A DNA stretch of 64,000 bases from assembly GCA_964030785.1 (NCBI GenBank), contig OZ034971.1, positions 33,331,304-33,395,303 of the forward strand, in the 5' to 3' direction. Shown piece after piece: positions 32,552-44,600 of this stretch (the stretch's first letter is position 1; each line of letters starts with the position of its first letter). Both the position numbers and the translations under genes were made by a program. A model generated the notes under the pieces. That model was not told where the DNA came from. It was given only the letters and a program-made list of their open reading frames with translations, and made no database searches. The DNA is from Siderastrea siderea. Its lineage: Eukaryota; Cnidaria; Anthozoa; Scleractinia; Rhizangiidae.

Positions 32552-32974
32552 CTAAAGCGGGTGGTGGCCGGTCTTATTGGCGTGCTCAGAAACGGCGGAG
32601 GTCTGGGTACGGGCGAGTCGTATATCTCTGTCATGCTCTTTGATCCTTTCCTGCCTAGATCTTCCTGTTTCGCCAATGTAGACTTTTCCGCATTCACAGG
32701 GAATCCTGTAGACTACGCCGTCTTGTTTAGCCGGATCGACGGTGTCCTTTGGTCGCACTAAATGTGACCTAAGTGTCGTGTCGGACTTAAAGACGGCGCA
32801 AATACCTTGTTGTTGTAGGCAGCGGCGAAGAGGTTCTGACACTCCTTTGATATACGGCAAAACCGCGGTGGACTTAAACTCTGTCTCAGGCTCTACCCTG
32901 GGGGCTGCTTTTCTCGTCCTGGTGAGCTTCTGCGCGAAGGAGGAGGAATAACCGTTAGAAACAAGGCGACACAA
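32552..32974 (-). pseudogene. Penelope GIY-YIG endonuclease part
   Basis: A 140-codon frame encodes the linker and nuclease region. VVYRIPCECGKVYIGETGRS is the GIY-YIG signature (here VYR...YIG), followed by the catalytic-type Arg in RSRQERIKEH and a HANKTGHHPL segment. In Penelope elements this domain follows the RT and nicks target DNA. The RT part is missing upstream on this strand because the copy is truncated at 32,975. Confidence 0.85.
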
Positions 32975-32975
32975 G

Positions 32976-33726
32976 CAACCACCTAGGATCTATGGTTTAC
33001 CTAAGATCCACAAGGCCAACATACCGTTAAGGCCTATTGTGTCCTGCGTAAACACCTTTGCATATGACTTATCTGCTTTCTTGGCTAACATCTTATCTCC
33101 CTTAACAGGCAATTCAGATTTCACGGTGACCAACTCAGCTCACTTCGCATCCATCATCAGCAGTGAGAGAGATTCAAGACAACGAGATCATGGTGTCCTT
33201 CGACGTAGAGTCACTATTCACCAACGTTCCAATTGAAGGTGCCGTACAAGCTGCGCGACGAAAGTTGGACAGCGATCACGGCCTTGCAGACCGCACAACG
33301 CTAACACCTGCTGAGATTGCGGACCTCTTGGATTTCGTATTAAGATCTACATACTTCCGGTATAACGGATCGATTTACGAACAACAAGAAGGTGCAGCTA
33401 TGGGGAGCCCAGTTTCCGCGGTTATTGCTAACCTCTACATGGGGGCGTTTGAAGAACAAGCAGTAGAGTCCGCACCCTACAAGCCCAAGATCTGGAAGCG
33501 CTACGTTGACGACACCTTCACCATCCTTGATCGCGGTAATGTTGACAGCTTCTTACACCACCTCAACAGTCAGCAACCCACCATCCGCTTTACCATGGAA
33601 ACCGAGAAAGGGAGTAAGATCGCCTTCCTCGACACGTCAGTTTCTAGAGAACCGGACGGCCGCCTTACCACCAGCGTCTACAGAAAACCAATAAGACCGG
33701 CCACCACCCGCTTTGGAACGAGGTAA
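32976..33726 (+). pseudogene. Penelope reverse transcriptase part
   Basis: PRIYGLPKIHK and LRPIVSC appear near 32,980-33,040 in one frame. After a frameshift around 33,160 the frame 33,163-33,726 carries SFDVESLFTNVP (RT motif A), GAAMGSPVSAVIANLYM (motif B) and WKRYVDDTF (catalytic YVDD, motif C). The N-terminal part is absent, and the frame jumps directly to the 3' end sequence by internal deletion that removes the GIY-YIG domain. Not functional. Confidence 0.88.
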
Positions 33727-34016
33727 AGTTTATTGATCGAGACTCACACTGGTACACCCGTAGGGTCAAGGAAGCTATCCACATAAGACTTCACCCTGAT
33801 AACATCAATAGGGACAACGGAATTGAAATTCCTGAAGCGTGGATACCAACGATCAAGAAACACAACAGGAGACCGGTACATCAGCGAACCGTCGAGGGAA
33901 CAACTTCAAATCGGACCTCTCGGGAAACAACTTCACAGAGGAACAACAAGGATCGAAACGCACCAATCACAGCCGACCATCGTGATTCATATGGTGACGC
34001 GCAACCAGTCGAGCTC

Positions 34017-34060
34017 ATCGCCTGATGAAGACTAGCAGTAAGCAGTCGAAACGTCGCGAT
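34017..34060 (+). ncRNA. Hammerhead ribozyme, type I, Penelope 3' end
   Basis: Stem I ATCGC (34,017-34,021) pairs with GCGAT (34,056-34,060). The conserved core CTGATGA lies at 34,022-34,028. Stem II GACT (34,030-34,033) pairs with AGTC (34,044-34,047). GAAA lies at 34,048-34,051. Stem III is only self-complementary ACGT, and cleavage is expected after C34,055. Hammerheads with such minimal stem III are known from Penelope-like elements and work best as dimers. All core nucleotides are intact. Confidence 0.85.
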
Positions 34061-34210
34061 CTACAACTCAAGTGACTACATCGTGAGACAAACGATATAC
34101 ACTTTATTATTTAACTGAAACTGTAATATAACACTCATTAACTGTTAAAATAGACCTTCAGATGTCAATGTGAACTTTAACTGCCAGAAATTCATTGAGA
34201 CAAAACTTTT

Positions 34211-34583
34211 GTACCGTAATAATTCGATTTAGCGCTCTCCTTCCAATAATAGCCCTTCTTCTAATAAGCGCTCCCCCTTGAGTGTTGTTTTGCTAATAAG
34301 CGCCTCCTTCCCTTATTGTGAAGGAGACATCGAAGACACTGACATAGAATAGACTAATTAAACAAGTGAATTATGGTCTTTTGTCCCATGTGAAATAAAT
34401 AGTAAAGGCATTGACTTGGAATGGACAAGAGAATGCTTTTCTGACTATGTGAACCCGTAAAGTTAAAGTCGGTTGCGTCCGATTGTTATGTCAAAAAAGA
34501 CGGCTTCTTTCAAAAAAGCGCCCTCCTTTGAGCTACCAAAAGTAAATTAGCGTCCCGCGCGCTAGGTCGAATCATTACGGTAC
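34211..34583. mobile_element. MITE with GTACCGTAAT termini
   Basis: Left end GTACCGTAATAATTCGATTT and the right-end inverse GGTCGAATCATTACGGTAC are 373 bp apart. Inside are repeats of the TAATAAGCGC(C/T)CCC type. The minus-strand frame at 34,510-34,734 partly overlaps it and is not supported. Confidence 0.65.
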
Positions 34584-34799
34584 CTGTTTGACAGATGCCG
34601 TTACCACGTTGTAATCTTGTAATAAACGGCAACATTAAGCGTTCTAATCTTTCTACAGAAGAAGGGCCGCACTTCGAAGACTTAAAGTAAACCTTTAAGT
34701 ACGCGCGCAAACGGTGCAGCACTTGCCCTTCCATTCACAGCGCAAACAAAAGGACTTGAGTATATCTATTAAGATAACTGATCTCTTTACACGCATCTC

Positions 34800-35125
34800 C
34801 GCAAATGTCATCTATTGCATGACGTGCACCTTATGGAAGAGGATATACATTGGCGAAAGGGGAGAAGACTAGGCGACCGCTTCCGCGAACACCTGCGAGA
34901 CGTCGAAAGAAATGACAAGGACCCATGCAAAGCAGTCGCTTGACACTTCAATCTCCCTGACACTTGACAGACTATGGTCTTTCCCTACATCAGGGCAACA
35001 CAGAAAGCCGTAAAAATTGAGAGCAAACATTCATCTTTCAAATCGGCACCCTTAATCCCCACGGGATTACGTTGCCTGTTTTTGATCAATAGCGTAACTG
35101 CACCATTCTACATTTAAACCAGACA
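34800..35125 (+). pseudogene. Decayed GIY-YIG nuclease fragment (second Penelope-type element)
   Basis: Translation shows MTCTLWKRIYIGER, then after a small shift RLGDRFREHLRDVERND and, past a stop, HFNLPD. This is the GIY-YIG core and the following helix in a version different from the one at 32.6 kb. Stops and shifts mark it as dead. A hammerhead-like remnant follows at about 35,148-35,185. Confidence 0.65.
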
Positions 35126-35147
35126 CAACCCACAGTCCCTTGATTCG

Positions 35148-35185
35148 CTCTGACGAAGAGCTAACGCTGTAAACGCCAGCTTTTG
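35148..35185 (+). ncRNA. Degenerate hammerhead-like motif
   Basis: CTGACGA, then AGC-TAAC-GCT as a small stem II, then GTAAAC where GAAA would be expected, then GCCAGC. The layout follows a Penelope 3' hammerhead, but the second core segment is altered, so it should be inactive. Confidence 0.4.
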
Positions 35186-35422
35186 AGTTTCTTCATGAAG
35201 GACAATTTATCTCATGAACTCAGCTGATACGTTCAAGTTTTTGTGTTTCACTTCCCCACTGACGCAACATCACAGTTTCTTTAGAAACTCCTTTTTTTTT
35301 CGTATACCTGTTTGTAAACAATTGCACTGAAACATTCATTTTACACATCCATGTTCCATATTCTCCCCCCAACTTTTTTGCTCTTTGGATTTATGATCAA
35401 CCACCCCACCTCTTTTTTGTAG

Positions 35423-35666
35423 AACGTGTGACTTTGCTGTTTGTTGGTGATGTTGCATTTTCCGGTCCAGTGAAATATTACGTGGAACATGGCTATCACA
35501 CATACAATGATTCTTTTAATGACGTGGCATCATACATTAGAGAAGGTGACATCTCGGTGGCGAATTTGGAAACTCCCTTTGTAAGCAAAGATGTCTATCG
35601 CTACAAATACAAAGGAAGAAAATCAGTCATACTGGATGCAAGTCCAAATGCCGCCCCAGCATTAAG
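35423..35666 (+). CDS. CapA-like copy 1, exon with GDV and NLE motifs
   Basis: Acceptor TTTTTTGTAG precedes 35,423 and donor GTAAAA follows 35,666. Contains LLFVGDVAFSG (metal-binding Asp) and SVANLETPF. It starts within a codon, so at least one exon lies upstream. Ends in phase 2. Confidence 0.85.
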
Positions 35667-38600
35667 GTAAAATGACAGCTCTACAAAATAATGTAATATT
35701 TCTTCCTGGGTATTGTTATTAATGATATGATAATAAGGGATGGAGAGTCGCTCTGACCCTCCACACGCCCGATAGCATACTTCCTCTGTTTAAGCGTCGA
35801 TATTCATCCCCATGAACCCCCCATAACATAAGCCCTCCTTCCAATACGCAAACAAAGAAAGATACAAAGGCATCCAAGAACTTAAAAGACCCTAACACTT
35901 GATCTCTCGTTATTCTTTTGATTCCGGATTCAAAGTCAGAAAGCCTGAGAGAATCCCTTTAAGCAATCCAAGGACTTGTAAACTTTGCCTGTATCCGGGT
36001 GCAAATCTGCCAGCTTAGCATCAGCGCCTGCCGGGTTTACAACCTGCCTGAGTTTGATGTAATGCAGCGCCGTTCTACTATTCTTCCAACCAACATGGTC
36101 CATAATGTCGTTCAGATCAACATCAGCCAGCGCTAGAGAGACTGCGGATCCGCTATGGAAGCCAAGAAGAGTGAATCGCTCGCTGGAAAGCTGACCGCGT
36201 AGTTCGGCAGAGTACAAATTTAATCGAGATTGGGCAGCTGCCGCCTCCAAACCGCGAGAAGAAATTTTACCTTCCTTGGACAGGGAACGGAAAAAAAAGC
36301 CCGAACCCAGGTCAACCGTTTAAGCTTCTCTGGCTCTCCTGCCAGAAGTCTCCCAGTACTCGATCACCCGATGAGAGATGGAGGACACCACCCTTGCCAT
36401 GACCTGATGCGCCCGAAGAAACAGAAAGACGTAAGTGCTTTTCGTCTCTCCAAGGAACGCAGTCCTTCCACGAGTCCAAAAACCGCCAATGAATTATTTC
36501 CTCTCTGAGACCAGGTGACAAGAAGACTTGCCCATTGGAGCTAGCTGACGAAATGGCACGAGCCATCTCTCTAATGAACAGCTTAGCTGCAGGGATGGCT
36601 AGGGAAAGTGAAATACATGTCCCCTGAAAGCGCTGCAAAGTCTTAACATCCACAAATTTACGGCGAGCCAAGATCTCTTCTCGCAGTGAAACCCAAGAAA
36701 TATTCTTTCGTTGCAGTACCAGAAACGACTGCCTCTGAGAGTCAACGACAAAACCCAGATACTCCAAAGAAGTGGTTGGGTGCAGCACAGACTTGCTTAT
36801 CCCAATCGGGTAACCAAGCTCGACCAAAACAGACAGGACAACAAAAATAGAAGCCTGGGCCGCCTTGAAACTGAATTCCTCTAGCCTATCACGACCAAGG
36901 ACCGGACTGGGTCAGCAGCTCACCGTTCAGGCGGTCGTCGATGTAAAGGGAACAAGGTATCCCTTGATCACGAAGGGAACTAGAAACCACCAGGCCAATA
37001 GAATGGTAGATAAATGGCAAGATTTTCCAACCAAACGGCAAAGTACGACACACGAACCAAAGGCCACCCCACTCGAAGCCAAAATACGCCTGCGAGTCCG
37101 GTGTCAGAAGGATGTGATCGTACCCTGACTTGTCATCACATTTAGTCATATAAGAACCTTGGTACACATATCTCGGAACATCAGTAATCTTGTCTAAAGA
37201 AAAAGGAGCATCTTTCATCGAGAGGTTCAAAAACCTTGCATCCACGCACAGGGTTTCGATGGTTCAACGGTCAGCGGTAGTATCAATTGTGGAAGGCTGA
37301 CCATTCCCTCACGGGGTGATGTCGCAGCTCTTACAAGGTCTTCTCTGATTTGCTGAGAAAACAATACACCGAACAACAAAACAATGGACCCTAGCCCTGA
37401 AAACAATAGAGCTGCGTGATACCAAGGTCCAATGAAATTAGAGGTTGTTAAGAGCTGCGGGGCTACCGCCCTCACGACCCCAAACGCGAACGGCGCCGGA
37501 GGACACGCGTTTTAAAATTTCCTCACAGACAAAGTTCCTAAATTTGTCACAAGAACCATGGTTGGGGAAGCGTTTGGCGGGAGGCAGGTCCGAGCAGTAT
37601 TGCGAGTTTTTATAGACTCCAGAGAAAGATTCACGAAATTCAAAGATGTCCACCTTGTTACGAATCCAATTGAGGAACTTCTCTTTCGCCGAATAACCAC
37701 TTAAAATCACTTCCCACGCAGTAGGATTAGTATGAATGTCCCCAGCAACAAACGCGTTAGGATCTCTTAATCTTAGCAGTTCAATTTCCGGAACAATTCC
37801 AGACCGTAACACGTCCTCCCAGTCACCTGAGGATAGACTTTCTCCCTCCTGAACGGCCCATTAACATTAACTCACGACACGGTCTCTCTAGGACAAGTAG
37901 TCAAAGCTTGCATTCTAAAGCGATCAAACTGACTCTCACACAACTGCAATCTTCTTTTCTTTACCGGTCGGATCTACGACGAAGTGGCAGAGAGAAGAAT
38001 GGAAAAACTTAGCACTAAAGGAATGAAAAAATGGGAGAATTGTAGCAGCAAGACCTGGGATCCTCGATCAGGAGGGAGCAACTGCACACGCCTTTAAACA
38101 GTACGTCTATCGACTACCGAGAAATGCGGTAGGACGACAGGAGTTACTCGCCCCAATCTAGAGGATGGAAAACCGATAATTCTTAATAGGGCCCATCTCC
38201 CAAGGGGATACGATTCTTATTTATGTTTTAAATAAAAAGACATTCAAAACAATTTGTCCCATTTTATATGTAGATTAGAAGTTCCTTTCTTTGGATCCCA
38301 AAGGAGTTTATTAAGACCCACCAAAGACACAGTCTAATCTTTATTAATGTACTCTCTTCAATACACATTGATTATCCTTACAAGAGATCACATGCAAAAC
38401 TATTTGTTCTGGTCTTGTCCAGAGGAAAACGGCAGACTTCAAAAAGTGTCTGATTTCCTCTAAAGAAGAGTCTGCAGTAGCTTTTTGGGCGTTTTCCAAT
38501 TTTTTGATGCGTCTCATCACCTCCTCAATATTACGCCCATCCTTAAAACAAAACAAGACCTTATTACGAATTCAGCACAAATACGCATATTTACCACATA

Positions 38601-41600
38601 TACTCAATGACTGGAACACCCAAGAATTAATTGCGTTGAGTATGAACAAAATGAATAGTCCCAGGGGTGTTTCCGCATCACCAAAGCGAATCAAGAATGA
38701 TAACATCATGCCTTGTTACGAAGCTCGCAACAAAAAACAAAAAATTCAAACATCCAAAAGAACCAACAAAATATTTGCGAAACCGAACACGCAAAAACCT
38801 GAAGAAGAGCCAAATTCCATACTCGGCCACCCAGGCAAAAATTAATGTCATTCTCGGCCACACAGGCAAAAGTTAAATTTCACTTTTTCGGCCACACAGG
38901 CAAAAACAAACTTCATTCTTAGCCACACAGGCAAGAGTTATACTTCATTCTCGGCCACACAGGCAAAAGTTAAACTTCATTCTCGGCCTCACAGGCAAAA
39001 GTTAAATTTCATTCTCGACCCCATAGGCAAAAGTTGAACTTCATTCTCCGCCCCACAGGCAAAAGTTAAACTTCATTCCCCGCCCCACAGGCAAAAGTTA
39101 AACTTCATTCTCGGCCCCATAGGCAAAAGTTAAACTTCATTCTCGGCCCTACAGGCAAAAGTCAAACTTCATTCTCCACCACACAGGCAAGAGTTAAACT
39201 TCATTCTCGGCCATACAGGCAAAAGTTAAACTTCATTCTCCGCCACACAGGCAAAAGTTAAACTTCATTCTCAGCGACACAGGCAAAAGTTAAATCTCAT
39301 TCTCGGCCACACAGGCAAACTTTAAATCTCATTCTCGGCCACACAGGCAAAAGTCAAACTTCATTCTCGGCCACACAGGCAAACTTTAAATCTCATTCTG
39401 CGCCACACAGGCAAAAGTTAAACTTCATTCTCCGCCACACAGGCAAAAGATAAACTTCATTCTTAGCCACACAGGCAAAAGTTAAATTTCATTCTCGGCC
39501 ACACAGGCAAACTTTAAATTTCATACTCGGCCACACAGGCAAAAGTCAAACTTCAATCACGGCCACACAGGCAAAATTTTACATTGTACTTAATTACTTA
39601 TTACCTGTCTTATTTTACTTTTGTCTTCTTTTATGTACAACCTAGTCAAAGCAATTTAATTTTTTTTGTAACTACTCAGCTCGTTTAGTTTATTTCTATT
39701 CTGGGTAGTTTTTTTGCCTATTTTAGTTAATTTAGTTTATAGTGTAATTTTTTCTATTTAATTTGGCAAAATAAAATGGTTGTTGTTGTTAATTCTCTGC
39801 CCCACAGGCAAACTGCGCAAATTGAATAACTGACGTTAGACGTTCAAAAAATATTTAAAACTGCCGGCAATCTATAAAACGATTCTTTATGCTCACAAAC
39901 AAGCCACACAGGCATTGTTTCAGTAATTAAGTGCATACCCCACAGGCAAGTAGGCGTAGCCCAATCTCAAAATTACTTCGATATGAAACTTAAATGATTT
40001 CAAAACTTAAAAATTCAAAAGGAAACAGCACCAAGAAGGAAAAAACGCCTACACGAAAGTCCAATCCAGAAATATAGAGAAATAACGTCAAGAGGACATA
40101 GAGCTACCCACAAAAACGACCAAAATATACTCAAGAAATACTTCGTCAACTTGCGCTGGGACGTTGGCGGCTACTTGCTCAGGTGCATCTGGAACAGCCC
40201 CTGGAGCTGGCTGAACTACACAGCATCTTGAACCACTCGAGCAACTTCTCCAGCTTATGCCGGACGAGGATCTTGTTCATCAGCCATAAAGTGAGTCGGG
40301 TTTGAAGACAATCCAAGATGACCGACCTTGTCACGGACTCGAGTGAAGTAAATGGGTGGGGCATGCATTCTCTTTATATACTCATTATTACAATCCTCAG
40401 GGACCGTATTACCAATTCAAATGGACTTCGAATAGGATTCTATGCCAATCTTCCTCTCAGAGGGACACTTACTCACTTTCGTGTTTAAGGTCCCGTGTCC
40501 CCCTTATGTGCCACTTGGTATGAAGATAGAGGTCTCGAAAACGGTAACCGAACGGGACTTTTCTTTTAACTGGAACAAGTTAATCATAACTGAATGTCTA
40601 AAAGGCCGGGCTACCCATGGAGTGATTTTCGTACACTTTGTAGAGCATTCTGTACTGCGCAATGGATCACATTTTTACCAGGAAATCTGTCTTAAAGAGT
40701 ATTTAAAATTAAACTGTTTTGTCTAACTGAAACGTCCGTCGAGTACTACCCTCTCCACAAGATGACTCGATATCATATTACGTCGGTAAGTGTAGCTATG
40801 CTGCAAGCTGCTCTCAAGAGAAACGGAAACCGGAGATAGCATTGGTGGTAAAATTGCCGTCGTCCTCAATTCTTACCCTAAACAAAACAATTACCGAGAT
40901 TACCCTTATCCTCTTGTTTTTCTGGAGCACGGTTATGCCATTGTGTTCATATCTATTTGAGTGGTAACTATTTTGCCTTTCCAGTTTTGCAGGGTTTGAT
41001 GCGGTCACAATTGCCAACAACCATATGAACGATTTTGGCTCTAGAGGTGTCCAATTTACTATTGATGTTCTTAAAAAGACAGGAATAAAATACTTCGGTG
41101 CTACTTATGGAAAGTGGGACTCTTCCCAGGTAATTCTTTTTTTCCTTTAGTTCGATAGTGAAATCCGTTTGATAGCATGACATAGCAGGTATGCCTAGAA
41201 GATCTCTTATCCGTCCTTTGGCAGATACTGTTAACATCAACATTTATAACAGGCTTGGTAAACGGTAAGCAGCTTCGAATCTCTTGGAGTTCTTCTTGGT
41301 TTTACTTTATCCATTTGTAATTTTTCTCTCTTTCTGTTCCTAATGTAGAAACCTCTTATCCTGGAAGCAAAAGGAATAAAGATCGGATTTCTTGGTTATT
41401 GTGACACCCCATCTCAGAACAAAAACTGTACCGAAATGAGAATGCTGTACAACTCTGGACCTGCCATTTATACGGATGACATTGCCACTAGAGACGTCAA
41501 CAACTTAAAAAAGGTTCGAGTTAAATGATGTAACAAATTCCTAAAGTTCACAAGTGAGTTAAGATGCTCTTATACTGCAAGCAACATTGCAGGGTGCACT

Positions 41601-44600
41601 AAAATTTCTATGATCTTCAACTACAGACGAATTCCCCATTTGTAACTTCGAGCTGATTGGCATCCCCTGTCTGGTGTCTAGCGCGCTTTTTAAGGAAAGG
41701 ATCCATCTACCTAATATTCTTCAAAAAACGTTTGTAAACCGATCTGATTTTTTCTCTAAATTTTCGGTGACTTCTGTCCACCTTCATCAGAGCTTAAGTG
41801 AAAGTTCGTTGGTGCTCGCGCTTACAAGCTCGTGCGTTGTCGATGACGTCCCTGATTTTGAATTAACGGCATATAAGTGCGAGGGAACGCTTTCCTCTCG
41901 TTCACGGCGTCGCCGTCCATGGTGGAGTGCCACGATTCTAAGAAAAGCCTCTTTCCGTAGGTGGATATGCCGCGCTCGAGGATTTGGGCATCTCTCGAAT
42001 GTATATCATGATCCGTCGTTTCAGCGTGTTGTTTAATTGCTGATTCTTTGTTGCTCGCGCGGCCTGCCGATCGCAATACCGCGGCCGATCGCGGCCTACC
42101 GATCGCAAATGTCTACTACCGATCGCAATACTGGTTCAAGTACCTAATATTCACCCAGTTTGGTCTTTATGGCGGAGCTCCCTCGCGGGCCTTCGGCTCA
42201 TGAGAACCGATCCTCAGGCTCACGAGATGCGTAAATCCATGGGAACCGATTTTGATGGTCACGACCCATGTAAAAGCATCCCGAAATGTACCCATCAAAG
42301 ATGTTCTAGTAGATGCCTTTCCAGCCCAACATCTTGAAACGTTAAAGTACGGAAATAGGACTTAATCTGGTCAACAGTTACCTACGCTTTTAAGAACTAG
42401 GCAGCCACACCATGTAAAGGTTTCCAAGTGTCCCCAACTGTTGTATTGAAATAGACGCATCCCAGCCACCCACTGAACAAGTTCAGTTGTTGGCTGCTAG
42501 ATTAGATATTGACATGGGGAAACTGATACCTGTAATGAATTAATTAATGGCGTTATGATGTAAATTCACAAATACCTCAATCTTAACGCCTGGAATTTTA
42601 CTATTTTTCAAAGGCCAAAGTTCACATCATTGTTGTCCTTTTGCACTTTGGACAAGAACGTCACAGACGACCCCTTCCCTACCAGCTTCATATTAGCAAA
42701 CATCTGATGTCTCTTGGCGTACAAGTGATCATTGGATCTCATCCACACGTGCTGCAGCCACATTGTTTCTATGAAAACAAGCTCGTAGCGTACAGTTTGG
42801 GGAACTTTTTGTTGTACCCGAATCGACCCAACAGCGGAAGTGCCCCGGTTATGTACAGTATGATATAACTATGAGTGGGTCTATGACAAATAAGCCACTT
42901 TTTTAGCATCCCGATGAACTAGTAGGAGGAGAGGTATGATAGGGGGTTGGTAATAATGGGGCAGTGGTAACCCGGAGTTTTTACACTACCAAATTGCCAA
43001 ATCGCGTTGGTCCTGCACAACGTGCAGAAGTGAAAAACGTCTTTACATGTTAAAAACTCTTTGTCTCCCGACTCAGGAATCTGACGTTGCACTCAGTTTA
43101 AAAACTGTAAATAAATGACCCTTTGTTAATCTTCTATCAGCTTTACTATCAAGCCCCTTCCCCAGGGCTTTTCCACATTTTAACATTTTAACACTTTTTT
43201 TTTATTTTTTGCCACAACACAGACCCCTCTTAGACTGCTAACAATCTACAAGAAAAAAGCCTTGGGAACGAGGTTGCTTTAATATCTGAATGTTCTAACA
43301 TTTCGTTTTGTTTATTTTCAGTTCGTGTATGGCCGATTGGGGATGAAACCTGATAAAAACCGTATAGATTCATACGAATACTTCGTTCTTGGAAACTGCG
43401 AAAATTTGAAAATGACCCGTATGCTGAAAGTTACTATATCAAGGTACATATTATTAGGCGAGATATTTTTGTTTCGATTTGTCTTGAAAAAAATCTTAAT
43501 TCTACCAATTATATTGAAAAAAACCAGGTCCTTAAATTCGGAGTATTTCTGTGTGGAAGCCATTCCACAAACTGTGGGGAATCTGGACATTAATTCGGCT
43601 CCATGCGAGTTTCGGGAAATACGTGGGCTTGGATTTTTTTGCCAGGCGCAGGGTTTTTTCAAAATCGAGGCTGAGTAATTCACCTGCGTGTTAAAAGTTT
43701 TTACAAAAGAGAGAGAGCTGTACCACAAATGCAATGTTCCTTTGCTAGGTACATGGCTTTGGCGCCAGGGAGCGGAAATCAACGACAGGAAAACCGACCT
43801 TGTAAAAAGGTTTCGACGATATTATTCATGTCTTGTGTTAACTTAACCCTATTCAGTCTGTTGACGAGGGGGAGGGGGAGATGAACGAGGCAGAAAGTGT
43901 ACACACTGATCTCAAGTATACGAAGCTTCCTTGGAATCAAAACGAAAGCTGCTAAACGTTCTGACTTGGCAACCATATTATTTAGCCTTTTGAAATTCTG
44001 ATATTTTGATCTCCTAATGAGTCTTTACGCCGGGTCGTAACTTTTACAACTGACGGTCTTCGTACCTCATTGAGAAATCTAGGATACTGGATCCAATTTG
44101 GCGGCATCAAGGACCTTTTGTTTTTTCAACGTAATGTTTTTCCACTCAAACGATTTTCAGAAATTAAAGTGCACAGATTCCCGATATCTTCTACAGAGGG
44201 GAATGATGAACATGACTGAAACTTGTACCACCGACCTACCAAACAAACATCCGCTGACCGCTGTCTTCTCTAAGCCAAACGATCTACACAGGGATCAAAT
44301 GCATGACGCGTGCGCAGTGCCCCCCCATAAATTTGCGAAGAAAAGTAAAGAAAATGTGAAAGATTCACTTAAACCACCAAACTAAATGCCGTTTCTGATA
44401 ACGTTTAAGTTTTCTACGTTGAGTATATGATAAAAAACGGAGCAACTGTCATCAACAATTTTTATCGGAGCGAAATTCGGTTTGTCGGAACATTTTATGC
44501 ATCGTTTTCAGACCAACTTCAGTAAACGCATGAACTGGTTCAAAGCTCAAGGCTTTGAAAAACCGAAGGTGACGTGGGTTTACTCCAGACAGGTTACTGA

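Larger units (their letters stand above)
32153..34120. mobile_element. Penelope-like retroelement inserted as an inverted pair
   Basis: Two partial copies lie back to back. 32,153-32,975 is minus and carries a 3' end with hammerhead plus the GIY-YIG nuclease part. 32,976-34,120 is plus and carries reverse transcriptase plus a 3' end with hammerhead. The outer ~430 bp of both are inverse copies of each other (32,153-32,575 and 33,695-34,120). Such inverted, truncated arrangements are typical of Penelope-like elements. Confidence 0.88.

Noticed and set aside
38816..39577. Regularly spaced repeats that could be read as a CRISPR array
   Set aside because: Units are contiguous 32-bp tandem copies without unique spacers, in a eukaryotic intron. 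This is a minisatellite.
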